Part shown: positions 24,632-33,132 of the stretch, piece after piece
Position numbering within the stretch: position 1 is the stretch's first letter
How the letters are laid out: each line of letters opens with the position of its first letter
DNA from: Phaeospirillum sp.
Lineage (GTDB): Bacteria > Pseudomonadota > Alphaproteobacteria > Rhodospirillales > Magnetospirillaceae
Reading direction: 5' to 3'
Assembly: GCA_030824585.1 (NCBI GenBank)
Contig: JAVBXM010000219.1
Span: forward strand, 1-33,430
Length of the DNA stretch: 33,430 nt
The notes under the pieces: generated by a model
The model's database searches: none
What the model was told of the DNA's origin: nothing
The model's input: the letters and a program-made list of their open reading frames with translations, nothing else
Program-made: the position numbers and the translations under genes

Positions 24632-25625
24632 TTATCCCTGGTCTTTCCCTTGGCCTCGCGGTCGGCCCCTTTGGCTTCACGATCGGCCTTGTCGTAGGCC
24701 CGCACGATGCGGGTCACCAGATCGTGGCGCACCACGTCACGGTCGGTGAAGCGGATGAAGCGCACGCCTTCCATGCCGTCCAGGATGTGGACGGCGTCCA
24801 GCAGGCCCGAGCGCACGCCGGGCGGCAGGTCGGTCTGGCTGACGTCGCCGGTCACCACCATGCGGGAATGCTCGCCCATGCGGGTCAGGAACATGCGCAT
24901 CTGCATGGCGGTGGTGTTCTGGGCCTCGTCCAGGATGATGAAGGAATTGGCGAGCGTCCGGCCGCGCATGAAGGCCAGCGGCGCCACCTCGATCTCGCCG
25001 GCCAGCAGCTTCTTGGCCACCTGGTCGCCGGGCAGCATGTCGTACAGCGCGTCGTAGAGTGGCCGCAGGTAAGGATCGACCTTGTCCTTGAGGTCGCCGG
25101 GCAGGAAGCCCAGGCGCTCGCCCGCCTCCACCGCCGGCCGCGACAGGATGATGCGGTCCACCTCGCCCGCCACCATCATGGACACCGCCTTGGCCACCGC
25201 CAGATAGGTCTTGCCGGTGCCGGCCGGGCCCAGGCCGAAGGTCAGCGGCACCTCGCCCAGGGCGCGGATGTAGTCGGCCTGGGTGGGAGTGCGCGCCGCG
25301 ATGTGGCGCTTCCTGGTGCGGATGACCAGATCGCCGGCCGAATCCTCGAGATCTTTCGGGAGCTTGGCCATGCGCACCGCCGAATCCACGTCGGCGGTCT
25401 CCAGGTGGCCCTGGCGCTTGGCCGAGGCATAAAGGCTGTCGAGGATGCGGGCCGCCTCGGCGGAGGATTCCGGGGTGCCCGAGATGGTCACCGTGTTGCC
25501 GCGCACGTCCAGCGCCACGCCCAGATGGCCTTCGATGCGGTCGAGATTGGCGTTGTGGGGGCCGAACAGCACCTGGGCCAGGGCGTTGTCGGGAAACTCG
25601 CGGACGAGGGAGGTTTCGCCGGGGT

Positions 25626-25629
<4 letters not shown>
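24628..25629 (-). CDS. phoH: PhoH family ATPase (YbeZ)
   Basis: 333 residues. PhoH-like proteins are cytoplasmic P-loop ATPases, probably RNA helicases that partner with YbeY. A KH-like N-terminal region (residues 1-100) precedes Walker A in [12 protein letters not shown] near residue 135 and Walker B in F-I-I-L-D-E-A-Q-N near residue 230. Also seen are F-M-R-G-R-T-L and [13 protein letters not shown]. The GTG start overlaps the miaB stop (GTGA). The C terminus carries an extra repeated charged tail ([19 protein letters not shown]) from two 21-bp units at about 24651-24692. Confidence 0.95.
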
Positions 25630-26942
<1,313 letters not shown>

Positions 26943-26991
26943 TGTCTTACGCGTCCGGAAAATTCATGGTTAAGGACCGGGGCCGCCCGAG

Positions 26992-27801
26992 TCAAGAATT
27001 CGCCGCCGGCCGCCCGGCCAGCAGGCGGGTCAGGCCGAGGCTGACCACCTTGTGGCAATGGGCGGCGAGCCCCTTGCGCGAGCCGAATTCGGCGACGGTG
27101 ACCGGCGGATGGAACTCCACCTCGACGGTGACGCGCCCCATGCCCAGGGCGCCGATCAGGTGGCTGGCCAGGGTCATGTCGCCGTACCAGGCGAGATAGG
27201 GGCGCAGCGCCCGGGTGATGGGCAGGCCGTCCAGCTTGGTATAGGCCACCGACACCGGCTGCACCGCCACGGCGCGCGGCATGCCGTCGGCGCCCCGCAC
27301 CTCGCCCTCGGCCACCGAGAAGAACGAGCTCTTGAACGGCATCACCTGGTTGCCGTCGTTGGAGGTGCCCTCGGCGAACAGGATCAGCGATTCCCCCAGG
27401 TCGAAGCGCGACAGCAGGCCGTTCCTCTCGCGCGCCGTGGCGCCACGGCTGCGCTCGATGAACACGGTGCGCGAGATGCGCGCCAGGAAGCCGAAGCCGG
27501 CCCAGCCCGCCACCTCGCTCTTGGCGACAAAATAGCCGCGCAGCAGGCTGCCCAGCACGATGATGTCGAGATAGCTGGCGTGGTTGGGGATGTAGAGGAC
27601 CGGCGAACCGTCCTCCAGCGGGCGGCCGCGCAGCACCACGTGATAGCCGATGATCACCATCACCCCCTTCCAGTAGAAGCGGGTATAGGCCGGGATGCGC
27701 GGGCGCGACATCAGCCGCAGCGCCAGGAAGGGCAGCAACAGCGCCAGGGTCCACAGCACGAAGCCGAGGAAACGCAGGATGGCGACGGGGACGGAGATCA
27801 T
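26992..27801 (-). CDS. plsC: 1-acyl-sn-glycerol-3-phosphate acyltransferase family (PlsC/OlsA-like)
   Basis: 269 residues with an N-terminal membrane anchor (VAILRFLGFVLWTLALLLPF). The acyltransferase motifs are I-P-N-H-A-S-Y-L-D near residue 73 (the catalytic H-x4-D) and F-A-E-G-T-S-N-D-G near residue 143 (the E-G-T-S block). Enzymes of this type acylate lysophosphatidate, and OlsA-type members acylate lyso-ornithine lipid. It lies six bases after the OlsB-like gene, so the pair may make ornithine lipids (olsBA). A general PlsC role in phospholipid synthesis is equally possible. Confidence 0.92.
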   Translation of the reverse strand: MISVPVAILRFLGFVLWTLALLLPFLALRLMSRPRIPAYTRFYWKGVMVIIGYHVVLRGRPLEDGSPVLYIPNHASYLDIIVLGSLLRGYFVAKSEVAGWAGFGFLARISRTVFIERSRGATARERNGLLSRFDLGESLILFAEGTSNDGNQVMPFKSSFFSVAEGEVRGADGMPRAVAVQPVSVAYTKLDGLPITRALRPYLAWYGDMTLASHLIGALGMGRVTVEVEFHPPVTVAEFGSRKGLAAHCHKVVSLGLTRLLAGRPAANS

Positions 27802-27807
27802 CGATGC

Positions 27808-28614
27808 CTATTCCTCGGACCAGCCGGGAATGGTGCGGTCGTAATGGGCCCGGTACTTGGCGGTGACCAGGTCGGTCTTGACCATGACGCAAACATCGGT
27901 GGTGTTGAACTGGTGGTCGATCACCGCGCCGTCGCCGACGAAGCCGCCCAGCCGCAGGTAACCCTTGATCAGCGGCGGCAGCTCGGCCATGGCGCGGCGG
28001 GGGACCAGCGCGTCCTTGGGCAGCAGCGCCATGTCGACGCGCAGGTGAGGCAGGGCGCGCGGCCGCAGGTCCTCGGGCGCCAGGTGATGGTGGTAGAGGT
28101 AGGACAGGTGCCCGGCCAGGGCCTGGACATCGGTGCCGGGCAGGCTGGCGCAGCCGAACATCAGTTCCACCCCGTTCTCGAAGACATAGGCGGCGATGCC
28201 GTCCCACAGCTTCTTCATGGTGGCGCCGTTGCGATAGCCGGAATCGACGCACGAGCGGCCCAGTTCCATGAAGCGGCCGCCATTGTTCAAGATGTTGGCG
28301 ATGTCGTATTCGCCCGCCGTGTAAAAGCGGCCGAACGCCTCGCCCGCCGTCCGGCGCATCAGGCGGTAGGTGCCGACCACGCCGGCGGCGCCCGCCCCCC
28401 GGGCCCGGTCGATGACCAGCAGATGGTCGCAGACGGAATCGAAATCGTCGAAATCGGCCAGACGCTCGCGCATGGCGTCGGAGGGTTTGGCGCCCATTTC
28501 CTGATAGAAGACGCGATAGCGCAACGCCTGGGCGGCGGCCACCTCGGCCGCGCTCTCGGCAAGCCGGACCTCAAGCCCGTCGCTGACCTCGCGTGTCTCG
28601 GACACGGATTGCAT
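27808..28614 (-). CDS. olsB: OlsB-like N-acyltransferase (hemolysin-like GNAT)
   Basis: 268 residues from the ATG at 28614, preceded by gaggg; a TTG at 28656 would add 14 residues without a ribosome site. The family comprises ornithine-acyl-ACP N-acyltransferases and related hemolysin-like proteins. Landmarks: A-A-A-Q-A-L-R-Y-R-V-F-Y-Q-E-M-G near residue 25, the acidic D-F-D-D-F-D-S-V-C-D-H-L near residue 53, G-T-Y-R-L-M-R near residue 82, and M-E-L-G-R-S-C-V near residue 115. OlsB transfers a 3-hydroxy fatty acid to ornithine, the first step of ornithine-lipid synthesis. Coupled to the PlsC/OlsA-like gene; downstream of fur. Confidence 0.85.
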   Translation of the reverse strand: MQSVSETREVSDGLEVRLAESAAEVAAAQALRYRVFYQEMGAKPSDAMRERLADFDDFDSVCDHLLVIDRARGAGAAGVVGTYRLMRRTAGEAFGRFYTAGEYDIANILNNGGRFMELGRSCVDSGYRNGATMKKLWDGIAAYVFENGVELMFGCASLPGTDVQALAGHLSYLYHHHLAPEDLRPRALPHLRVDMALLPKDALVPRRAMAELPPLIKGYLRLGGFVGDGAVIDHQFNTTDVCVMVKTDLVTAKYRAHYDRTIPGWSEE

Positions 28615-28659
28615 GATCCCTCTGGTTCCGTCCTCGCGGCGCAGATTCGACCGCAAGGC

Positions 28660-29091
28660 TTATTTCTCTTCCGGTTTATCACCGGAAGTCAACGGAACTC
28701 CATACAGTTCAAGGCGATGCCCCACCAGACGATAGCCATAGCGCCGGGCGATCTCGCGCTGCAGGGCCTCGATCTCGGTGCTGGTGAACTCGATCACGTT
28801 GCCCGACTGCATGTCGATCAGATGGTCGTGGTGGTCGCCCGCCGCCTCTTCATAACGGGCGCGGCCATCGCCGAAATCGTGGCGTTCGAGGATATCGGCC
28901 TCTTCGAACAGCCGCACGGTGCGGTAGACGGTGGCGATGGAGATGTGGGGATCGATCGCCGTGGAGCGGCGGTAGACCTCCTCCACATCCGGATGATCGG
29001 AAGACTCCGAAAGGACACGCGCGATGACCCGACGCTGGTCGGTCATCTTCATGCCCTTGTCGATGCAGCGTTGCTCGATGCGTGAAATCAT
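28660..29091 (-). CDS. fur: Ferric uptake regulator, Fur family
   Basis: 143 residues, typical of Fur. The N-terminal winged helix includes the recognition-helix motif D-P-H-I-S-I-A-T-V-Y-R-T-V. The metal and dimer region has the His cluster A-G-D-H-H-D-H-L-I-D near residue 83 and S-G-N-V-I-E-F near residue 95. The CxxC pairs seen in E. coli Fur are absent, as in many alphaproteobacterial Fur proteins. The H-H-D-H-L-I-D-M-Q-S-G-N-V-I-E-F pattern fits Fur (or Mur) rather than Zur or Irr. It is followed 45 bases later by olsB-like. No clear Fur box was seen upstream. Confidence 0.93.
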   Translation of the reverse strand: MISRIEQRCIDKGMKMTDQRRVIARVLSESSDHPDVEEVYRRSTAIDPHISIATVYRTVRLFEEADILERHDFGDGRARYEEAAGDHHDHLIDMQSGNVIEFTSTEIEALQREIARRYGYRLVGHRLELYGVPLTSGDKPEEK

Positions 29092-29125
29092 TGCCGCGAT
29101 CCGGTTATGACGGGTCCAGCGACGA

Positions 29126-29211
29126 ACGGGGCGCCAAAGGCACCCCGTCGGGCCGGGATTCCGGGATCATGCCCGGAAGTCCCCTGCTTGTCGAGAAGGC
29201 TTACCTTCTCG
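29126..29211 (-). terminator. Cluster of three hairpins between mucR and fur
   Basis: Three stems in a row: 29126-29135 with 29139-29148 (10 bp, one G-U-type pair); ccggg / cccgg at 29161-29165 with 29172-29176; and a perfect 8-bp cgagaagg / ccttctcg at 29192-29199 with 29204-29211. The last begins 15 bases after the mucR stop and probably ends its transcript. The others lie in the fur 5' region. Confidence 0.55.
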
Positions 29212-29225
29212 TGATATTCCCAGGC

Positions 29226-29645
29226 TCAGACGGCCCGCTTGCGCTTGCGCGGCTTGGTGCCCAGGCCGATCTTCTTGGCCAGGCTGGAGCGGTGCTGGGC
29301 GTAATTGGGAGCCACCATGGGATAATCGGCGGGCAGGCCCCAGCGATCCCGGTATTCCTCGGGGCTCATGTTGTAGGCGGTCTTGAGGTGGCGCTTCAGC
29401 ATCTTCAGCTTCTTGCCGTCCTCGAGACAGATGATGTAGTCGGGGGTGACCGACTTCTTCACGTTCACGGCGGGCTGAGGCCGCTCGGGCGCCGCAGGAG
29501 TGCTGCCGACCGAGGCCAGGGTGCGGTACACTTCCTGAATCAGATGGGGAAGATCGGCAACCGCCACGCTGTTATTGGCGACATGCGCGGCCACGATTTC
29601 CGTGGTCAGGCCCAGCAGGTCACCGCTGTTCGAACGCTCCGACAT
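29226..29645 (-). CDS. mucR: MucR family transcriptional regulator
   Basis: 139 residues from the ATG at 29645 (ggaggg nine bases upstream). The frame extends upstream to 29918 but only through the promoter and the opposite-strand TusA-like gene. MucR/Ros proteins are small nucleoid-associated regulators that bind AT-rich DNA and control exopolysaccharide, motility and virulence genes. The domain reads S-V-T-P-D-Y-I-I-C-L-E-D-G-K-K from residue 65, followed by L-K-R-H-L-K-T-A-Y-N-M and W-G-L-P-A-D-Y-P-M-V-A-P. Cys73 and His86 are present, but the second Cys position is Asp76 and the second His is Ala90. The C terminus is very basic (KPRKRKRAV). Confidence 0.95.
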   Translation of the reverse strand: MSERSNSGDLLGLTTEIVAAHVANNSVAVADLPHLIQEVYRTLASVGSTPAAPERPQPAVNVKKSVTPDYIICLEDGKKLKMLKRHLKTAYNMSPEEYRDRWGLPADYPMVAPNYAQHRSSLAKKIGLGTKPRKRKRAV

Positions 29646-29680
29646 AGAGAGCAGCCCTCCAAATTCACTCAGTGGGGCTT

Positions 29681-29709
29681 TATATAAATCCTTCATACAA
29701 AGCTGGCAA
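29681..29709 (-). promoter_or_regulatory. mucR promoter
   Basis: Minus strand: -35 TTGCCA (29709-29704), a 17-base spacer, -10 TATATA (29686-29681), ending 35 bases before the ATG. The surrounding 29660-29740 is markedly AT-rich compared with the rest of the window. That is the type of DNA MucR binds, so autoregulation is plausible. Confidence 0.65.
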
Positions 29710-29744
29710 TAACCATTACGACAAATGAAAGTGACACAATTCGC

Positions 29745-29993
29745 ATGACTGAGAAGCCAAACTACAGCCTTGACATCACCAACGAAGTCTGTCCGATGAC
29801 CTTCGTGAAAACCAAGTTGCTGGTAGAGCGCATGGCTCCTGGAGAGATGGTGGAAGTACGGTTGAAAGGTGCGGAACCACTGGGAAATGTGCCGCGTTCT
29901 CTCGCCGAACTGGGTCACGAAATCCTATCGCTGACACCAGAGCCCGGCGAAGGGTCCACCGGAATCCACCGGCTTGTCGTTTGCAAGAAATAA
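29745..29993 (+). CDS. TusA-like sulfurtransferase family protein
   Basis: 82 residues of the TusA/SirA fold. TusA proteins carry persulfide sulfur on the Cys of a C-P-x-P motif for tRNA thiolation, molybdenum cofactor or sulfur oxidation. Here the motif is V-C-P-M-T-F-V-K-T-K-L at residues 15-25, with Thr instead of the second Pro. I recognise this C-P-x-(T/N)-F-V-x-T-K-L pattern as a separate subfamily. The later A-E-P-L-G-N-V-P-R-S segment is also typical. It is divergent from mucR. Its base composition is visibly less G+C-rich than neighbouring genes. The partner proteins are unknown. Confidence 0.9.
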   Translation: MTEKPNYSLDITNEVCPMTFVKTKLLVERMAPGEMVEVRLKGAEPLGNVPRSLAELGHEILSLTPEPGEGSTGIHRLVVCKK

Positions 29994-30025
29994 GCCCCGG
30001 GAGGGGTGGTGGATATTGGTGCCGC

Positions 30026-30505
30026 TCAGGGCTCGACTGAAGTCTGGTCCAATCCGCAACTCATGGTGACGCCATCTACACCTCCGTAGTAGCCCTTACG
30101 TAGTCCAACGGGACAAAATCCTTTGGATTGGTAGAGGGCGATGGCGGCGTGGTTGTTGGCGGCGGCCTCGAGGAACATGGTCAGTGCCCCGCCCCTGGCC
30201 GCCGAGTCCATGGCGGCTTCCAGCAACCGGGCGCCCAGGCCCTGGCGGCGCCAGGGGGGCAGCACGGCGATGGTCAGGATTTCGGCCTCGTCGAAGATGC
30301 GCCGCCACAGCACCAGCCCGGCCGGTCCCGGCGGTTCGGCGGCGGGGGCGAGCGATGCGCCGTCCACGGCGATCAACCCCTCGGAGCCGGCCAGGGCCAG
30401 CACCTCGGCCATGGAGGTGGCGCTCCACGGTTCGGCGAAGCAGATGCGGTGCATGCCGGCCAGCAGATCGGCATGGACCAGGCCGGCGGGGATCAGCTCG
30501 ATCAC
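30026..30505 (-). CDS. rimI: Ribosomal protein alanine N-acetyltransferase RimI-like
   Basis: 159 residues of the GNAT fold. RimI acetylates the N-terminal alanine of ribosomal protein S18; homologues next to tsaB are usually called RimI. The acetyl-CoA motif is E-I-L-T-I-A-V-L-P-P-W-R-R-Q-G-L-G-A near residue 85 (R-x-x-G-x-G/A). The family hallmarks F-L-E-A-A-A-N-N-H-A-A-I-A-L-Y near residue 120 and G-F-x-P-V-G-L-R-K-G-Y-Y are clear. The GTG start at 30505 overlaps the tsaB stop (GTGA). The much longer open frame upstream runs through tsaB and is not coding. Confidence 0.93.
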   Translation of the reverse strand: MIELIPAGLVHADLLAGMHRICFAEPWSATSMAEVLALAGSEGLIAVDGASLAPAAEPPGPAGLVLWRRIFDEAEILTIAVLPPWRRQGLGARLLEAAMDSAARGGALTMFLEAAANNHAAIALYQSKGFCPVGLRKGYYGGVDGVTMSCGLDQTSVEP

Positions 30506-31176
30506 TCCAGCCTTCCCGACATGGTCTTTCCCGGCAGGGTGACGTCGGCGTCGCGCAGGTAAAGGGGTTCGGGCGGCAGGGATTCGCCCCGGCTCCACTG
30601 GCCGGCGGCCAGTTCGGCCACCAGGGCGGCATCGGGAAAGCCGGGCGAGGCGGCAAGGATCGCGCCGGGCAGGTGGGGCAGGACCTGGGCCGCCGCGTCG
30701 CCGGCCACCACCACCGGACCGGTGGCCAGTTCCCCCGCCCGCCCGGGCGGCAGGGCGCGGATGTCGGACAGGGGATTCAGGGCGGCATCGAACAATTGCA
30801 GCCACAACTCGTCCCGCCGGGAATCGATGGCCACCAGCACGGCGCGGTCCCGCCGCTGGCTTTCCAGCACGCCCAAAGCCACCGCGGCCGTCGTCGCCAC
30901 CCCGGCCAGGGGAAGGCCGCGGGCCAGCGCCAGGCCGCGCGCCGCCGCCAGGCCGATGCGCAGGCCGGTGAAGGCCCCCGGCCCCACCGTCACCGCCAGC
31001 AGGTCGAGATCGGCGAATCCCAGGCCGGCTTCCGCCATCACCTCGGCGACCATGGGCATCAGCGCCTCGCTCTGGCCGCGCGCCATGGGCGACAGGCGCC
31101 GGGCCAGCACCCTGCCCTCCGACCACAGGGCGGCGGAGCAGGCGGAGGTCGAACTGTCCATGGCGAGAACGATCAT
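30502..31176 (-). CDS. tsaB: tRNA threonylcarbamoyladenosine biosynthesis protein TsaB
   Basis: 224 residues. TsaB is the scaffold partner of TsaD in making t6A37 in ANN-reading tRNAs. The N-terminal ASKHA-fold signature I-V-L-A-M-D-S-S-T-S-A-C-S is followed by the partner-binding G-P-G-A-F-T-G-L-R-I-G near residue 65. The remainder is short and lacks the metal-binding His residues of TsaD, as expected for TsaB. It is coupled to rimI. It starts 161 bases from the divergent dipeptidase gene, with repeat copy E between. Confidence 0.95.
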   Translation of the reverse strand: MIVLAMDSSTSACSAALWSEGRVLARRLSPMARGQSEALMPMVAEVMAEAGLGFADLDLLAVTVGPGAFTGLRIGLAAARGLALARGLPLAGVATTAAVALGVLESQRRDRAVLVAIDSRRDELWLQLFDAALNPLSDIRALPPGRAGELATGPVVVAGDAAAQVLPHLPGAILAASPGFPDAALVAELAAGQWSRGESLPPEPLYLRDADVTLPGKTMSGRLE

Positions 31177-31220
31177 GGCGCCGCTATAATCCTGTCATGG
31201 TGATCGTTCCGATCACCGGA

Positions 31221-31290
31221 GCCCTCGGGCGCCGGGCGGGCGCGAGCGCCCTTGGCTTCCGCGGCACAAGCCGCGCGGCCCCTTGGGCCT
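31221..31290 (-). repeat. Structured intergenic repeat, copy E (inverted)
   Basis: The minus strand reads aggcccaaggggccgcgcgg at its start. Stem 2 is cgcggc-ttgt-gccgcg and stem 3 is gggcg-ctcg-cgccc, a third different but fully paired version. It lies between divergent tsaB and the dipeptidase gene, so it cannot be a 3'-end terminator for either. Confidence 0.8.
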
Positions 31291-31337
31291 GCCCATGTTT
31301 CGAGGGCTTCGAACCATGGTATTACCCGCCACGGGGC

Positions 31338-31919
31338 ATGATTGAAAGCAGGAAGATGCATCCGCTGGTTCGCGTTACCACCGAAGATTACGGCGTCGAG
31401 ATCGCCCTGGCCTACGCCACGCCCGACAACTTCACCGGCCGGCCGGTCTATGGGCCGTCCGCCGGATGCTGGCTGCACGCCGAGGCGGCGCCACTGCTGA
31501 GGACGGCGGCCGAGTTGGCCCGGCCCCTGGGGCTCTCCCTACGCATTCTCGACGCCTATCGTCCGGCCGAGGCGCAATGGGCCCTGTGGGCCCACACCCC
31601 CGATCCGGAATTCCTCGCCGACCCCCGCCGGGGCTCCACCCATTCGCGCGGCGTGGCGGTGGACCTGGACCTGCTGGAGTCCGCCAGCGGCCGGGCGCTC
31701 GACATGGGCACCGCCTTCGACGCCTTCACGCCGCTCTCCCACCACGCGGTCACCGGGGTGAGCGTCGAGGCCCAGCGCCACCGCCTGCTGCTGCTGGGGC
31801 TGATGAACGCCGCCGGCTGGGATTTCTATGCCAACGAGTGGTGGCACTACCAGATGCACGGCGCCGCCCGCTTTCCCCTGCTGTCCGATACGGTGCTGGG
31901 GGCGGAGCGGATGATGTAA
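31338..31919 (+). CDS. ddpX: D-alanyl-D-alanine dipeptidase (VanX/DdpX family)
   Basis: 193 residues. VanX-type zinc peptidases cleave D-Ala-D-Ala dipeptide. The conserved I-L-D-A-Y-R-P-A-E-A-Q lies near residue 67 (transition-state Arg), the zinc motif S-T-H-S-R-G-V-A-V-D near residue 100 (S-x-H-x-x-G-x-A-x-D) and the catalytic E-W-W-H-Y near residue 170. There is no signal peptide, so it is probably cytoplasmic and serves cell-wall recycling rather than glycopeptide resistance; no vanH or vanA is nearby. The ATG at 31338 is used; 31356 is an alternative. It ends nine bases from the convergent dehydrogenase gene. Confidence 0.9.
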   Translation: MIESRKMHPLVRVTTEDYGVEIALAYATPDNFTGRPVYGPSAGCWLHAEAAPLLRTAAELARPLGLSLRILDAYRPAEAQWALWAHTPDPEFLADPRRGSTHSRGVAVDLDLLESASGRALDMGTAFDAFTPLSHHAVTGVSVEAQRHRLLLLGLMNAAGWDFYANEWWHYQMHGAARFPLLSDTVLGAERMM

Positions 31920-31927
31920 AGCCCCCC

Positions 31928-33058
31928 TTATTGCCACAGCCACCCTTCGTCCAGCGCCATCCACGACGGGCAGCCGATCTGGATCAGGGTGCGTCTGAGG
32001 TCGGCGGCCAACAGGTCGGCGGCCCGCGCCGTTCCCGCCTCGCCCGCCGCCGCCGCGCCGTAATAGAAGGCGCGGCCGCAGAACACGAAATCGGCGCCCA
32101 CGGCTCCGGCGCGCACCACGTCCTCGCCCGAGCGGATGCCGCCGTCCATGACCACCACCGCCTCGTTGCCCAGGGCGGCGCGGATGGCGGCCAGGGATTC
32201 GATGGCGGCCGGGGCGGCATCCAGTTGGCGGCCGCCGTGGTTGGACACCCAGATGCCGTCGGCGCCCACCCCCAGGGCGGTCCTGGAATCGGCGGCGGTC
32301 ATGATGCCCTTGACCAGCAGCTTGCCCTGCCACAGGTCGCGCAAGGCCTTGATGTCGTCCCAGGTCAGGTCGTCCTTGATCTGCGACGAGATGAAGCCGG
32401 CCAGGGTCTTGCCGTCCACCTCGCCCACGTAGCGGCTGAGATTGGGAAAGCCCGGCGAGCCGGCCCGCAGCGTGGCCAGCGCCCACAACGGCGCCATGGC
32501 CACCTGGGCGGCGAAGCGCAGTCCCGGCCGGAACGGCAGGATGAAGCGGTTGCGCACGTCGCGGCGGCGGTCGCCGGCCACCGGCACGTCCACGGTGACC
32601 ACCAGCTCGCGAATGCCCGCCGCCCAGGCCCGCGCCAGCAGGTCGCGGTTGATGCGGTCCTCGCGCGAGACGTAGAGCTGGAACCAGGCATGGCCCTCGG
32701 CCGCCTCGGCGATGGCCTCCAGGGGGGTGGTGGCGACGGTGGAGGCCACCACGGGAAAGCCCAGCCGGGCAGCCTGGCGGGCCACCATCAGGTCGGCGCC
32801 TGGCCACAGCAGGTTGCCCATGCCCACCGGGGCGGCACCGAACGGCAGGGAATAGTCGCGGCCGAACAGGGCGGCCCGCGTCTCGGGCTTGACGCCGGTG
32901 CAGGCCTTGGGAGCCAGCACCACCGCCTCCAGCCGCCGGCGGTTGCGGCGCAGGCCGCCTTCCTCGCCCGAGGCGCCGTCCAGGAAGCCGAAGGCGAAGC
33001 CCGGCAGCCGCCACCACGCCCGCCGGGCCAGATCGCCGATGCTCGCCGCGTCGCTCAT
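31928..33058 (-). CDS. FMN-dependent alpha-hydroxy-acid dehydrogenase (LldD-like)
   Basis: 376 residues. This flavoprotein family oxidises L-lactate, glycolate or mandelate to the 2-oxo acid. Features: L-P-G-F-A-F-G-F-L-D-G-A-S-G-E-E near residue 18, P-F-G-A-A-P-V-G-M near residue 72, F-Q-L-Y-V near residue 126 (active-site Tyr), V-V-T-V-D-V-P-V-A-G-D-R near residue 152, the Lys in L-L-V-K-G-I-M, and the signature V-S-N-H-G-G-R-Q-L-D-A-A-P near residue 275 with its catalytic His, then M-D-G-G-I-R-S-G near residue 308. Substrate cannot be decided. It is not in an obvious lactate operon. Confidence 0.92.
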   Translation of the reverse strand: MSDAASIGDLARRAWWRLPGFAFGFLDGASGEEGGLRRNRRRLEAVVLAPKACTGVKPETRAALFGRDYSLPFGAAPVGMGNLLWPGADLMVARQAARLGFPVVASTVATTPLEAIAEAAEGHAWFQLYVSREDRINRDLLARAWAAGIRELVVTVDVPVAGDRRRDVRNRFILPFRPGLRFAAQVAMAPLWALATLRAGSPGFPNLSRYVGEVDGKTLAGFISSQIKDDLTWDDIKALRDLWQGKLLVKGIMTAADSRTALGVGADGIWVSNHGGRQLDAAPAAIESLAAIRAALGNEAVVVMDGGIRSGEDVVRAGAVGADFVFCGRAFYYGAAAAGEAGTARAADLLAADLRRTLIQIGCPSWMALDEGWLWQ

Positions 33059-33132
33059 GCTCGGATCCCCATTCTTGCCATATCAATCCGTGTCTCGATC
33101 GCCGGGCGCGTCCGGCCCGCCCATTCCCGGTC

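Noticed and set aside
27052-29085. 677-codon plus-strand frame opposite fur/olsB/plsC
   Set aside because: Antisense shadow; the minus-strand genes carry clear family motifs.
31338-31919. Glycopeptide-resistance locus suggested by the VanX-type gene
   Set aside because: No vanH, vanA or regulator nearby and no mobile element; a recycling role is more likely.
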